A program made the translations under genes and the position numbers. From the NCBI GenBank assembly GCA_023055505.1, contig JALIRH010000030.1, positions 6,692,001-6,756,000 on the forward strand: a stretch of 64,000 bases of DNA, read 5' to 3'. The first letter of the stretch is position 1; every line of letters begins with the position of its first letter. The notes under the pieces are model-generated. The model worked only from the letters and a program-made list of their open reading frames with translations. It was not told the DNA's origin and searched no databases. Below are positions 1 to 14,580 of the stretch, piece by piece. The DNA is from Callipepla californica brunnescens (taxonomy: Eukaryota; Chordata; Aves; Galliformes; Odontophoridae).

Positions 1-3000
1 TTAGGGATCAATAGGGCCATAGGAATCAATGGGACCTTAGGAATCAGTGGGGCCATAGAACTCAATGGGGCCATAGGGATCAACGGGGCCATAGGAATCA
101 ATGTGGCCATAGGAATCAATGGGGCCATAGGGATCAATTGGGCCAAAGTACTCAATGGGGTAATAGGGATCAATGGGGCCACAGGAATCAATGGGGCCAT
201 AGGGATCAATGGGGACATAGGGATCAACGGGGCCGTAGGGATCAATAAGGCCATAGGAATTCACGCGGACATAGAACTCAATGGGGCAATAGGGATCAAT
301 GAAGCCATAGGGATCAATGGGGCCATAGGGATTAATGGGGCCATAGGAATCAATGGGGCCATAGGGATCAATGGGGCCTTAGGGATCAATGTGGCCATAG
401 GAATCAATGGGGCCATAGGAATCAGTGGGGCCATAGAACTCAGTGGGGCCATAGAACTCAGTGGGGCCATAGGGATCAATGGGGCCATAGGAATCAATGG
501 GGCCTTAGGAATCAGTGGGGCTATAGAATTCAATGGGGCCACAGGGATCAACGGGGCCATAGGAATCAATGTGGCCATAGGAATCAATGGGGCCATAGGG
601 ATCAATGGGGCCATAGGGATCAATTGGGCCAAAGAACTCAAAGGGGACATAGGGATCAATGTGACCATAGGAATCAATGGGACCATAGAACTCAAAGGGG
701 CCATAGGGATCAATGGGACCATAGGAATCAATGGGGCCATAGAACTCAGTGGGGCCATAGGGATCAATGGGACCATAGGGAACAATGGGGCAATAGGAAT
801 CAATGGGGTAACAAAAATCAATGAGGCCGTAGGAATTAAAGGGACTATAGTGATCAATGGGGCCATAGCGATCAATGGGGCCATAGGAATCTATGGGGTC
901 ATAGCGATCAACGGGGCCATAGGAATCTATGGGGTCATAGGAATCAATGGGGCCATAAGGATCAATGAGGCCATAAGGATCAATGCTGACACAACGATCA
1001 ATGGGGCCATAGGAATCAATGGGGCCATAGGGATCAATGGAGCCATAGAACTCAATGGGGCCATAGAACTCAATGTGGACATAGGGATCGATAGGGCTAT
1101 AGGAATCAAATGGGCCATAGGAATCAATGGGGCCATAGGAATCAATGGGGCCATAGGGATCAATGTGACCATAGGAATCAATGGGGCCATAGAACTCAAA
1201 AGGGCCATAGGGATCAATGGGACCATAGGAATCAATGGGGCCCTAGAACTCAGTGGGGCCATAGGGATCAATGGGACCATAGGGAACACTGGGGCAATAG
1301 GAATCAATGGGGCCATACGGATCAATGGGGCCTCAGCGATCAATGGGGCCACTAAAAACAAAGGGGCCGTAAGAATTAAAGGGACTATAGGGATCAAAGG
1401 GGCCATAGGGATCAACGGGGCCATAGGAATGTAAGGGGTCATAGGAATCAATGGGGCCATAAGGATCAATGAGGCCATTAGGATCAATGGGGACACAACG
1501 ATCAATGGGACCATAGGAATCAAAGGGGCCATAGGGATCAATGGGGCCATAGAACTCAATGGGGCCATCGAACACTATGGGGCCATAGGGATCAATGGGG
1601 CAATATGGATAAATGGAGCCATAGAACTCAAAGGGGCCTTAGGTACTAATGGGCCATATGTATCAAATGGGCCACAGATCTCAATGGGGCGATAGGAATC
1701 AATTGTGGCCATAACAATCAATGGGGCCACAGGAATCCATAAGACCAAAGGGATCAATGGGGCCATAGGAATCAATGGAGCCATAGGGATCAAAGGGGCC
1801 ATAGAACTCAATGGGGCCATAGAACTCAAAGGGGCCATAGGGATCAATGGGGCCATAGAACTCAATGGGGCCATAGGAATCAATGGGGCCAAAGGAATCA
1901 ATGGGGCCATAGGAATCAATGGGGCCATGGGAATCAATGGGGCCATAGTCATCAATGGGGCCATAGGGATCAAAGGGGCCATAGGAACTCAAAGGGACCT
2001 TAGGGAACAATGGCACCATAGGTATCAATGGGGCCATATGAATCAGTGGGGCCATAGGGATCAATGGGTCCATAGGAATCAATGGGGCCACAGGAATCAA
2101 TGGGGACATAGGAGTCAATGGGGCCATAGGGATCAATGGGGCCAAAGGGATCAATATGGCCATAGGAATTCATGCGGCCATAGAAATCAAAGGGGCTATA
2201 GGGATCAAAGAAGCCATAGGGATCAATGGGGCCATAGGGATTAATGGGGCCTTAGGAATCAATGGGGCCATAAAGATCAATGGGGCCATAGGGATCAATG
2301 GAAACATAGGGATCAATGGGGCCATAGGAATCAATGGGGCCATAGGAATCAGTGGGGCCATAGAACTCAATGGGGCCATAGAACTCAATGGGGCCATAGG
2401 GATCAATAGGGCCATAGGAATCAATGGGGCCTTGGGAATCAGTGGGGACATAGAACTCAATGGGGCCATAGGGATCAACGGGGCCGTTGGAATCAATGTG
2501 GCCATAGGAATCAATGGGGCCATAGGGATCAATTGGGCCAAAGAACTCAATGGGGCAATAGGGATCAAGGGGGCCTTAGAACTCATGTGGAAATAGGGAT
2601 CGATGGGGCCATAGGAATCAATGGGGCCATAGGAATCAATGGGGCCATAGGGATCAACGTGACCATAGGAATCAATGGGGCCATAGAACTCAAAGGGGTC
2701 ATAGAGAAAAATGGAACCATAGGGATCAATGGGGCCATAGGAATCAAAGTGGCCATAGGGATCAAATGGGCCATAGAACTCAATGGGGCCGTAGGAATCA
2801 ATGTGGCCATAGAACTCATTGGGGCCATATAAATCAATGGGGCCACAGGAATCCATGGGACAAAAGGGATCAATGTGGCCATAGGAATTAATGGAGCCAT
2901 AGAAAATCTATGGGGCCTTAGGGATCAATGGGGCCATAGGGATCAATGGGACTGTAGGAATCAATGGGGCCATAGAACTCAATGGGGCCATAGGAATCAA

Positions 3001-6000
3001 TGGGGCCATAGTCATCAATGGGGCCATAGAACTCAATGGGGCCATAGGGATCAATGGGGCCATAGGAATCAATGGGGCCATAGGAATCAATGGGGCTATA
3101 GGGATCAAAGGGGCCATAGAACTCAATGGGTCCTTAGAACTCAATGGGGCCATAGGGATTAATGGGGCTATAGGGATCAATGGAGCCATAGAACTCAATG
3201 GGGCCTTAGAGATCAATGGGGCCATAGGGATCAAATGGGCCATAGAACTCAATGGGGCCATAGGAATCAGTGTGGCTATAGAACTCAATGGGGCCATAGA
3301 AATCAATGGAGCCTTAGAAAATCAAGGGGCCATAGGGATCAATGGGGACATAAGGATCAATGGGGCCATAGGAATCAATGGGGCCATAGGGATCAATGGC
3401 ACCATAGGAATCAATGGGGCCATAGGAATCAGTGTGGTCATAGGGATCAATTGGGCCATAGGAATAAATGGAGCCATAGAAAATCAATGGGCAATAGGGA
3501 TCAATGGGGCCATAGGGATCAATGGGACCATAGGAACTCAAAGGGGCCATAGGGATCAATGGCACCATAGGAATCATAAAGGCCATATGAATCAGTGGGA
3601 CCATAGGGATCAATGGGTCCATAGGAATCAATGGGGCCACAGGAATCAATGGGGACATAGGAGTCAATGGGGCCATAGGGATCAATGGGGCCAAAGGGAT
3701 CAATATGGCCATAGGAATTCAGGCGGCCATAGTAGTCAAAGGGGCAATAGGGATCAATGAAGCCTTAGGGATCAATGGGGCCATAGGGATTAATGGGGCC
3801 TTAGGAATCAATGGGGCCATAAAGATCAATGGGGCCATAGGGATCAATGGAACCATAGGGATCAATGGGGCCATAGGAATCAATGGGGCCAAAGGAATCA
3901 GTGGGGCCATAGAACTCAATGGGGCCATAGAACTCAATGGGGCCATAGGGATCAACGGGGCCGTTGGAATCAATGTGGCCAGAGGAATCAATGGGGCCAT
4001 AGGGATCAATTGGGCCAAAGAACTCAATGGGTCCATAGGGATCAAGGGGGCCTTAGAACTCAATGGGGACTTAGAACTCAATGGGGCCATAGGGATCAAC
4101 GGGGCCGTTGGAATCAATGTGGACATAGGGATCGATGGGGCCATAGGAATCAATGGGGCCATAGAACTCAAAGGTGCCATAGAGAAAAATGGGACCATAG
4201 GGATCAATGGGGCTATAGGAATCAAAGGAGCTATAGGGATCAATAGTGCCATAGAAATCAATGGGGCCTTCGAACACTATGGGGCCATAGGGATCATTGG
4301 GGCCATAGGGATCAAATGGGCCATAGAACTCAATGGGGCCGTAGGAATCAATGTGGCCTTAGAACTCATTGGGGCCAAAAAAACAATGGGGCCACAGGAA
4401 TCCATGGGACCAAAGGGATCAATGGGGCCATAGGAATTAATGGAGCCATAGAAAATCAATGGGGCCATAGGGATCAATGGGGCCATAGGGATCAATGGGA
4501 CCGTAGTAATAAATGGGGCCATAGAACTCAATGGGGCCATAGGAATCAATGGGGCCATAGGAATCAATGGGGCCATAGGGATCAATGGAGCCATAGAACT
4601 CAATGGGGCCTTAGAAATCAATGGGGCCATTGGGATCAAATGGGCCATAGAACTCAATGGGGCCATAGGAATCAGTGTGGCTATAGAACTCAATGGGGCC
4701 ATAGGAATCAATGGAACCATAGGAATCAATGGGGCCATAGAACTCAATGGGGCCATAGGAATCAATGGAGCCTTAGAAAATCAAGGGGCTATAGGGATCA
4801 ATGGGGCCATAAGGATCAATGGGGCCATAGGAATCAATGGGGCCATAGGGATCAATGGCACCATAGGAATCAATGGGGCCATAGGAATCAATGGGGCCAT
4901 AGGAATCAGTGGGGCCATAGAACTCAATGGGGACATAGAACTCAATGGGGCCATGGGGATCAATAGGGCCATAGGAATCAATGGGGCCTTAGGAATCAGT
5001 GGAGACATAGAACTCAAAGGGGCCATAGGGATCTACGGGGCCGTTGGAATCAATGTGGCCATAGGAATCAATGGGGCCGTAGGGATCAATTGGGCCAAAG
5101 TACTCAATGGGGCCATAGGGATCAAGGAGGCATTAGAACTCATGTGGACATAGGGATTGATGGGTCCATAGGAATCAATGGGGCCATAGGAATCAATAAG
5201 GCCATAGGGATCAATGTGACCATAGGAATCAATGGAGCCATAGAACTCAAAGGGGCCGTAGAGAAAAATGGGACCATAGGGATCAATGGGGCCATAGGAA
5301 TCAAAGGGGCCATAGGGATCAAAAGGGCCATAGAAATCAATGGGGCCTTCAAACACTATGGGGCCATAGGGATAAATGGGTTCATGGGGATCAATGGGGC
5401 CATAGGGATCAATGGGACCGTAGGAATCAATGGGGCCATATAACTCAATATGGCCATAGTCATCAATGGGGCCATAGAACTCAATGGGGCCATAGGGATC
5501 AATGGGGCCATAGGAATCAATGGGGCCATAGAAATCAATGGGGCCATAGGGATCAAAGGGGCCATAGAACTCAATGGGGCCTTAGAACTCAACGGGGCCT
5601 TAGGGATCAATGGGGCTATAGGGATCAATGGAGTCATAAAACTCAATGGGGCCTTAGAGATCAATGGGGCCATAGGGATCAAATGGGCCATAGAACTCAA
5701 CGGGGCCTTAGGAATCAGTGTGGCTATAGAACGCAATGGGGCCATAGGAATCAATGGGGCCATAGGAATCAATGGGGCCATAGAACTCAAGGGGCCATAG
5801 GAATCAATGGAGCCTTAGAAAATCAAGGGGACATAGGGATCAATGGGGCCTTAAGGATCAATGGGGCCATAGGAATCAATGGGGTCATAGGGATCAATGG
5901 CACCATAGGAATCAATAGGGCCATAGGAATCAGTGTGGCCATAGGGATCAATGGGGCCACAGGAATCAATGGGGCCACAGGAATCAATGGGGCCATAGGA

Positions 6001-7521
6001 AACAATGGGGCCATAGGGATCAATGGGGCCATAGGGATCAATAAGGCCATAGGAATTCATGCGGCCATAGAACTCAATGGGGTAATAGGGGTCAATGAAG
6101 CCATAGGGATCAATGGGGCCTAGGGATCAATGGGGCCATAGGAGTCAATGGGGCCATAGAACTCAGTGGGGCCATAGGGATCAATGGGACCATAGGGAAC
6201 AATGGGGCAATAGGAATCAATGGGGCCATAGGGATCAATGGGGCCACAGCGATCAATGGGGCCACAAAAATCAATGGGGCCGTAGGAATTAAAGGGACTA
6301 TAGGGATCAAAGGGGCCATAGGGATCAACGGGGCCATAGGAATCTATGGGGTCATAGGAATCAAAGGGGCCATAAGGATCAATGAGGCCATATGGATCAA
6401 TGGGGACTCAACGATCAATGGGACCATAGGAATCAAAGGGGCCATAGGGATCAATAGGGCCATAGAACTCAATGGGGCCTTCGAACACTATGGGGCCATA
6501 GGGATCAATGGGGCAATAGGGATAAATGGAGCCATAGAACTCAAAGGGGCCTTAGGTACTAATGGGGCCATATGTATCAAATGGGCCACAGATCTCAATG
6601 GGGCGATAGGAATCAATTGTGGCCATAACAATCAATGGGGCCACAGGAATCCATTGGACCAAAGGGATCAATGGGGCCATAGGAATCAATGGAGCCATAG
6701 GGATCAAAGGGGCCATAGAACTCAATGGGGCCTTTGAACTCAATGGGGCCATAGGGATCAATGGGGCCATAGAACTCAATGGGGCCATAGGAATCAATGG
6801 GGCCATAGGGATCAATGGGGCTATAGGTATCAATGGAGCCATAGAACTCAATGGGGCCTTAGAGATCAATGGGGCCATAGGGATCAAATGGGCCATAGAA
6901 TTCAATTGGGCCTTAGAGATCAATGGGGCCGTAGGGATCAAATGGGCCATAGAACTCAATGGGGCCATAGGTATCAGTGTGGCTATAGAACTCAATGGGG
7001 CCATAGGAATCAATGGGGCCATAGGAATCAATGGGGCCATAGGGATCAATGGCACCATAAGAATCAATGGGGCCATAGGAATCAGTGTGGCCATAGGGAT
7101 CAATGGGGCCGTAGGAATCAATGGAGCCATAGAAAATCAATGGGCCATAGGGATCAATGGGGCCATAGGGATCAATGGGACCATAGGAACTCAAAGGGAC
7201 CATAGGGATCAATGGCACCATAGGAAACAATGGGGCCATATGAATCAGTGGGGCCATAGGGATCAATGGGTCCTTAGGAATCAATGGGGCCACAGGAATC
7301 AATGGGGACATAGGAGTCAATGGGGACATAGGGATCAATGGGGCCAAAGGGATCAATATGGCCATAGGAATTCATGCGGCCATAGAAATCAAAGGGGCAA
7401 TAGGGATCAATGAAGCCATAGGGATCAATGGGGCCATTGGGATTAATGGGGCCTTAGGAATCAATGGGGCCATAAAGATCAATGGGGCCATAGGGATCAA
7501 TGGCACCATAGGAATCAATGG
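1..7521 (+). repeat. Mosaic left segment with diverged higher-order blocks
   Basis: This stretch holds only 18 bp units and no gene. No perfect kilobase-scale tandem pair is visible, but marker units recur. A unit containing GGAATTCATGCGG or a close variant lies at about 257, 2166, 3715, 6053 and 7368. A unit containing CACAGATCTCAATGG lies at 1676 and 6590, which are 4,914 bp (273 units) apart with similar flanks. The order of variants after the 2166, 3715 and 7368 markers is alike for many hundreds of bases. This suggests older copies of the blocks seen more cleanly to the right. Off-length units (17 or 19 bp, for example near 1981 and 6118) shift the reading register. Confidence 0.85.
589..618 (+). 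other. Example of a minimal G-quadruplex motif
   Basis: The guanine runs at 589-592, 598-600, 607-610 and 616-618 are separated by loops of five, six and five bases. This is the smallest G4 pattern two adjacent GGGATC-type units can make. The same arrangement recurs many times across the window wherever two such units are adjacent. Confidence 0.65.
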
Positions 7522-8871
7522 GGCCATAGGAATCAATGGGGCCATAGGAATCAGTGGGGCCATAGAACTCAATGGGGCCATAGATCTCAATGGGGCCATA
7601 AGGATCAATAGGGCCATAGGAATCAATGGGGCCTTAGGAATCAGTGGGGACATAGAACTGAAAGGGGCCATAGGGATCTACGGGGCCGTTGGAATCAATG
7701 TGGCCATAGGAATCAATGGGGCCATAGGGATCAATTGGGCCAAAGAACTCAATGGGGCCATAGGGATCAAGGGGGACTTAGAACTCATGTGGACATAGAA
7801 CTCAATGTAGCCATAGGAATCAATGGGGTCATAGGAATCAATAAGGCCATATGGATCAATGTGACCATAGGAATCAATGGGGCCATAGAACTCAAAGGGG
7901 ACATAGAGAAAAATGGGACCATAGGGATCAGTGGGGCCATAGGAATCAAAGGGGCCATAGGGATCAATAGGGCCATAGAAATCAACGGGGCCTTCGAACA
8001 CTATGGGGCCATAGGGATCAATGGGGCCACGGGGATCAAATGGGCAATAGAACTCAATGGGGCCGTAGGAATCAATGTGACCATAGAACTCATTGGGGCC
8101 ACAAAAATCAATGGGGCCACAGGAATCCATGGGACCAAAGGGATCAATGGGGCCATAGGAATTAATGGAGCCATAGAAAATCAATGGGGCCATAGGGATC
8201 AATGGGGCCATAGGGATCAATGGGACCGTAGGAATCAATGGGGCCATAGAACTCAATGGGGCCATAGGAATCAATGGGGCCACAGGAATCAATGGGGCCA
8301 TAGAACTCAATGGGGCCATAGGAATCAATGGGGCCAACGGAATCAATGGGGCCATAGGAATCAATGGGGCCATAGGAATCAATGGGGCCATAGTCATCAA
8401 TGGGGCCATAGAACTCAATGGATCCATAGGGATCAATGGGGCCATAGGGATCTATGGGGCCATCGAAATCAATGGGGCCATAGGGATCAAAGGGGCCATA
8501 GAACTCAATGGGGCCTTAGAACTCAATGTGGCCATAGGGATCAATGGGGCTATAGGGATCAATGGAGCCATAAAATTCAATGGGGCCTTAGAGATCAATG
8601 GGGCCATAGGGATCAAATGTGCCATAGAACTCAATGGGGCCTTAGGAATCAGTGTGGCTATAGAACTGAATGGGGCCATAGGAATCAATGGGGCCATAGG
8701 AATCAATGGGGCCATAGAACTCAATGGGACCTTAGGAGTCAATGGAGCCTTAGAAAATCAAGGGGCCATAGGGATCAATGGGGCCATAAGGATCAATGGG
8801 GCCATAGGAATCAATGGGGCCATAGAAATCAATGGGGCCATTGGGATCAATGGGGCCATAGCACTCAATGG
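7522..8871 (+). repeat. 1,350 bp higher-order block, copy 1
   Basis: This 75-unit block is followed directly by a second copy at a constant offset of exactly 1,350 bp. Marker orders such as TAGATCTCAATGG (about 7572 and 8932), the unit ATGTGGACATAGAACTC (about 7788 and 9138) and TTCGAACACTATGG (about 7992 and 9342) coincide. Only a handful of substitutions were seen, for example an A/C at about 7776 versus 9126. Boundaries are placed where the variant order stops matching and are good to about 20 bp. Confidence 0.9.
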
Positions 8872-10221
8872 GGCCATAGGAATCAATGGGGCCATAGGAA
8901 TCAGTGGGGCCATAGAACTCAATGGGGCCATAGATCTCAATGGGGCCATAAGGATCAATAGGGCCATAGGAATCAATGGGGCCTTAGGAATCAGTGGGGA
9001 CATAGAACTGAAAGGGGCCATAGGGATCTACGGGGCCGTTGGAATCAATGTGGCCATAGGAATCAATGGGGCCATAGGGATCAATTGGGCCAAAGAACTC
9101 AATGGGGCCATAGGGATCAAGGGGGCCTTAGAACTCATGTGGACATAGAACTCAATGTAGCCATAGGAATCAATGGGGTCATAGGAATCAATAAGGCCAT
9201 ATGGATCAATGTGACCATAGGAATCAATGGGGCCATAGAACTCAAAGGGGACATAGAGAAAAATGGGACCATAGGGATCAATGGGGCCATAGGAATCAAA
9301 GGGGCCATAGGGATCAATAGGGCCATAGAAATCAACGGGGCCTTCGAACACTATGGGGCCATAGGGATCAATGGGGCCACGGGGATCAAATGGGCAATAG
9401 AACTCAATGGGGCCGTAGGAATCAATGTGACCATAGAACTCATTGGGGCCACAAAAATCAATGGGGCCACAGGAATCCATGGGACCAAAGGGATCAATGG
9501 GGCCATAGGAATTAATGGAGCCATAGAAAATCAATGGGGCCATAGGGATCAATGGGGCCATAGGGATCAATGGGACCGTAGGAATCAATGGGGCCATAGA
9601 ACTCAATGGGGCCATAGGAATCAATGGGGCCACAGGAATCAATGTGGCCATAGAACTCAATGGGGCCATAGGAATCAATGGGGCCAACAGAATCAATGGG
9701 GCCATAGGAATCAATGGGGCCATAGGAATCAATGGGGCCATAGTCATCAATGGGGCCATAGAACTCAATGGATCCATAGGGATCAATGGGGCCATAGGGA
9801 TCTATGGGGCCATCGAAATCAATGGGGCCATAGGGATCAAAGGGGCCATAGAACTCAATGGGGCCTTAGAACTCAATGTGGCCATAGGGATCAATGGGGC
9901 TATAGGGATCAATGGAGCCATAAAATTCAATGGGGCCTTAGAGATCAATGGGGCCATAGGGATCAAATGTGCCATAGAACTCAATGGGGCCTTAGGAATC
10001 AGTGTGGCTATAGAACTGAATGGGGCCATAGGAATCAATGGGGCCATAGGAATCAATGGGGCCATAGAACTCAATGGGACCTTAGGAGTCAATGGAGCCT
10101 TAGAAAATCAAGGGGCCATAGGGATCAATGGGGCCATAAGGATCAATGGGGCCATAGGAATCAATGGGGCCATAGAAATCAATGGGGCCATTGGGATCAA
10201 TGGGGCCATAGCACTCAATGG
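8872..10221 (+). repeat. 1,350 bp higher-order block, copy 2
   Basis: This is the direct tandem repeat of the preceding block. The match continues a little past the right boundary, to about 10250, because the start of copy 1 also resembles the sequence there. No length change relative to copy 1 was found. Near identity over 75 units means the duplication event is younger than the divergence between neighbouring 18 bp units. Confidence 0.9.
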
Positions 10222-13200
10222 GGCCATAGGAATCAATGGGGCCATAGGAATCAATGGAGCCATAGAAAATCAATGGGCCATAGGGATCAATGGGGCCATA
10301 GGGATCAATGGGACCATAGGAATCAATGGGGCCATAGGGGTGAATGGCACCATAGGAATCAATGTGGCCATAGGAATCAGTGGGGCCATAGGGATCAATG
10401 GGGCCACAGGAATCAATGAGACCACAGAAATCAATGGGGCCATAGGAATCAATGGGGCCATAGGAATCAATGGGGCCATAGAAATCAATGGGGCCATAGG
10501 GATCAAAGGGGCCATAGAACTCAATGGGGCCTTAGAACTCAGTGGGGCCATAGGGATCAATGGGGCCATAGGAATCAAATGGGCCATAGAACTCAATGGG
10601 GCCATAGGAATACATGGAGCCATAGAAAATCAAGGGGCCATAGGGATCAATGGGGCCATAAGGATCAATGGGGCCATAGTAATCAATGGGGCCATAGGGA
10701 TCAATGGCACCATAGGAAACAATGGGGCCATATGAATCAGTGTAGCCATAGGGATCAATGGGGCCATAGGAATCAATGGAGCCATAGAAAATCAATGGGC
10801 CATAGGGATCAATGGGGCCATAGGGATCAATGGGACCATAGGAACTCAAAGGGGCCATAGGGATCAATGGCACCATAGAAATCATAGGGGCCATATGAAT
10901 CAGTGGGTCCATAGGGATCAATGGGACCACAGGAATCAATGGGGCCACAGGAATCAATGGGGACCTAGGAGTCAATGGGGCCATAGGGATCAATGGGGCC
11001 ATAGGGATCAATATGGCCATAGGAATTCATGCGGCCATAGAATTCAAAGGGGCAGTAGGGATCAATGAAGCCATAGGGATCAATGGGGCCATAGGGATTA
11101 ATGGGGCCTTAGTAATCAATGGGGCCATAAAGATCAATGGGGCCATAGGGATCAATGGAACCATAGGGATCAATGGGGCCATAGGAATCAATGGGGCCAT
11201 AGGAATCAGTGGGGCCATAGAACTCAATGGGGACATAGAACTCAATGGGGCCATAGGGATCAACGGGGCCGTTGGAATCAATGTGGCCATAGGAATCAAT
11301 GGGGCCATAGGGATCAATTGGGCCAAAGAACTCAATGGGGCCATAGGGATCAAGGGGGCCTTAGAACTCAATGGGGCCTTAGAACTCAATGGGGCCATAG
11401 GGATCAACGGGGCCTTTGGAATCAATGTGGACATAGGGATCGATGGGGCCATAGGAATCAATGGGGCCTTAGGGATCAATGTGACCAGAGAAATCAATGG
11501 GGCCATAGAACTCAAAGGGGCCATAGAGAAAAATGGGACCATAGGGATCAATGGGGCCATAGGAATCAAAGGAGCCATAGGGATCAATAGGGCCATAGAA
11601 ATCAATGGGGCCTTCGAACACTATGGGCCATAGGGATCAATGGGGCCATAGGGATCAAATGGGCCATAGAACTCAATGGGTCCGTAGGAATCAAAGTGGC
11701 CATAGAACTCATTGGGGCCATAAAAATCAATGGGGCCACAGGAATCCATGGGATCAAAGGGATCAATGGGGCCATAGGAATTAATGGAGCCATTGAAAAT
11801 CAATGGGGCCATAGGGATCAATGGGGCCATAGGGATCAATGGAACCGTAGGAGTCAATGGGGCCATAGAACTCAATGGGGCCATAGAACTCAATGGGGCC
11901 ATAGGGATCAATGGGGCTATAGGAATCAATGGGGCCATTGGAATCAATGGGGCCATAGGGATCAAAGGGGCCATAGAACTCAATGGGGCCTTAGAACTCA
12001 ATGGGGCCATAGGGATCAATGGGGCTATAGGGATCAATGGAGCCATAGAACTCAATGGGGCCTTAGAGATCAATGGGGCCATAGGGATCAAATGGGCCAT
12101 AGAACTCAAAGGGGCCATAGGAATCAATGGAGCCTTAGAAAATCAAGGGGCCATAGGGATCAATGGGACCATAAGGATCAATGGGGCCATAGGATTCAAT
12201 GGGGCCATAGGGATCAATGGCACCATAGGAATCAATGGGGCCATAGGAATCAATGGGGCCATAGTCAACAATGGGGCCATAGAACTCAATGGGGCCATAG
12301 GGATCAATGCGGCCATAGGAATTAATGGGGCCATAGAAATCAATGGGGCCATAGGAATCAATGGAGCCTTAGAAAATGAATGGGCCATAGGGATCAATGG
12401 GGCCATAAGAATCAATGGGGCCTTAGGAATCAATGGGGCCATAGGGATCAATGGCACCATAGGAATCAATGGGGCCATAGGACTCAATGGGGCCATAGGA
12501 ATCAGTGGGGCCATAGAACTCAATGGGGCCATAGAACTCAATGGGGCCATGGGGATCAATAGGGCCATAGGAATCAATGGGGCCTTAGGAATCAGTGGGG
12601 ACATAGAACTCAAAGGGGCCATAGGGATCTACGGGGCCATTGGAATCAATCTGGCCATAGGAATCAATGGGGCCGTAGGGATCAATTGGGCCAAAGAACT
12701 CAATGGGGCCATAGGGATCAAGGGGGCCTTAGAACTCATGTGGACATAGGGATCGATGGGGCCATAGGAATCAAAGGGGCCTTAGGAATCAATAAGGCCA
12801 TAGGGATCAATGTGACCATAGGAATCAATGGGGATATAGAACTCAAAGGGGCCACAGAGAAAAATGTGACCATAGGGATCAATGGGGCCATAGGAATCAA
12901 AGGGGCCATAGGGATCAATAGGGCCATAGAAATCAATGGGGCCTTCAAACACTATGGGGCCATAGGGATAAATGGGTTCATGGGAATCAAATGGGCCATA
13001 GAACTCAATGGGGCCGTAGGAATCAATGTGGCCATAGAACTCATTGGGGCCACAAAAATCAATGGGGCCACAGGAATCCATGGGACCAAAGGGTTCAAAG
13101 GGGCCATAGGAATTAATGGAGCCATAGAAAATCAATGGGGCCATAGGGATCAATGGGGCCAAAGGGATCAATGGGGCCATAGGGATCAATGGGGTCATAG

Positions 13201-14580
13201 GAATCAATGGGGCCAAAGGAATCAATGGGGCCATAGGAATCAATGGGGCCATATAACTCAATATGGCCATAGTCATCAATGGGGCCATAGAACTCAATGG
13301 GGCCATAGGGATCAATGGAGCCATAGAAATCAATGTGGCCATAGAAATCAATGGGGCCATAGGGATCAAAGGGGCCATAGAACTCAATGGGGCCTTAGAA
13401 CTCAATGGGGCCATAGGGATCAATGGGGCTATAGGGATCAATGGAGCCATAAAACTCAATGGGGCCTTAGAGATTAATGGGGCCATAGGGATCAAATGGG
13501 CCATAGAACTCAATGGGGCCTTAGGAATCAGTGTGGCTATAGAACTCAATGGGGCCTTAGGAATCAATGTGGCTATAGAACTCAATGGGGCCATAGAACT
13601 CAATGGGGCCATAGGAATCAATGGAGCCTTAGAAAATCAAGGGGCCATAGGGATCAATGGGGCCAAAAGGATCAATGAGGCCACAGGAATCAATGGGGCC
13701 ACAGGAATCAATGGGGCCATAGGAAACAATGTGGCCATAGGGATCAATGGGGACATAGGGATCAATAAGGCCATAGGAATTCATGCGGCCATAAAACTCA
13801 ATGGGGCAATAGGGGTCAATGAAGCCATAGGGATCAATGAGGCCTAGGGATCAATGGGGCCATAGGAATCAATGGGGCCATAGAACTCAGTGGGGCCATA
13901 GGGATCAATGGGACCTTAGGGAACAATGGGGCAATAGGAATCAATGAGGCCATAGGGATCAATGGGGCCGCAGCGATCAATGGGGCCACAAAAATTAATG
14001 GGGCCGTAGGAATTAAAGGGACTATAGGGATCAAAGGGGCCATAGGGATCAACGGGGCCATAGGAATCTATGGGGTCGTAGGAATCAATGGGGCCATAAG
14101 GATCAATGAGGTAATAAGGATCAATAGGGACACAACGATCAATGGGACCATAGGAATCAAAGGGGCCATTGGGATCAATGGGGCCATAGAACTCAATGGG
14201 GCCTTCGAACACTATGGGGCCATAGGGATCAATGGGGCAATAGGGATAAATGGAGCCATAGAACTCAAAGTGGCCTTAGTGACTAATGGGGCCATATGTA
14301 TCAAATGGGCCACAGATCTCAATGGGGCGACAGGAATCAATTGTGGCCATAACAATCAATGGGGCCACAGGAATCCTTTGGACCAAAGGGATCAATGGGG
14401 CCATAGGGATCAATGCGGCCATAGAACTCAATGGGGCCATAGGAATCAATGGGGCCAAAAAAATCAGTGGGGCCATAGGAATCCATGGGGCCATAGGAAT
14501 CAATAAGGCCATAGTCATCAATGGGGCCATAGGGATCAAAGGGGCCATAGAACTCAATGAGGCCTTAGAACTCAATGGGG
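10222..14580 (+). repeat. Mosaic segment related to 6.0-7.4 kb and to the 4.1 kb blocks
   Basis: Only 18 bp units are present. The GGAATTCATGCGG marker recurs at 11023 and 13777 and the AGATCT marker at 14314. The interval 13.77-14.5 kb repeats 6.05-6.8 kb at an offset of about 7,724 bp (6053 to 13777 and 6590 to 14314 give the same value). The interval 11.0-11.6 kb follows the same variant order as 7.4-8.0 kb and 3.7-4.3 kb. I therefore read it as further, more rearranged copies of the roughly 3.6-4.1 kb higher-order unit. No gene is seen. Confidence 0.8.
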
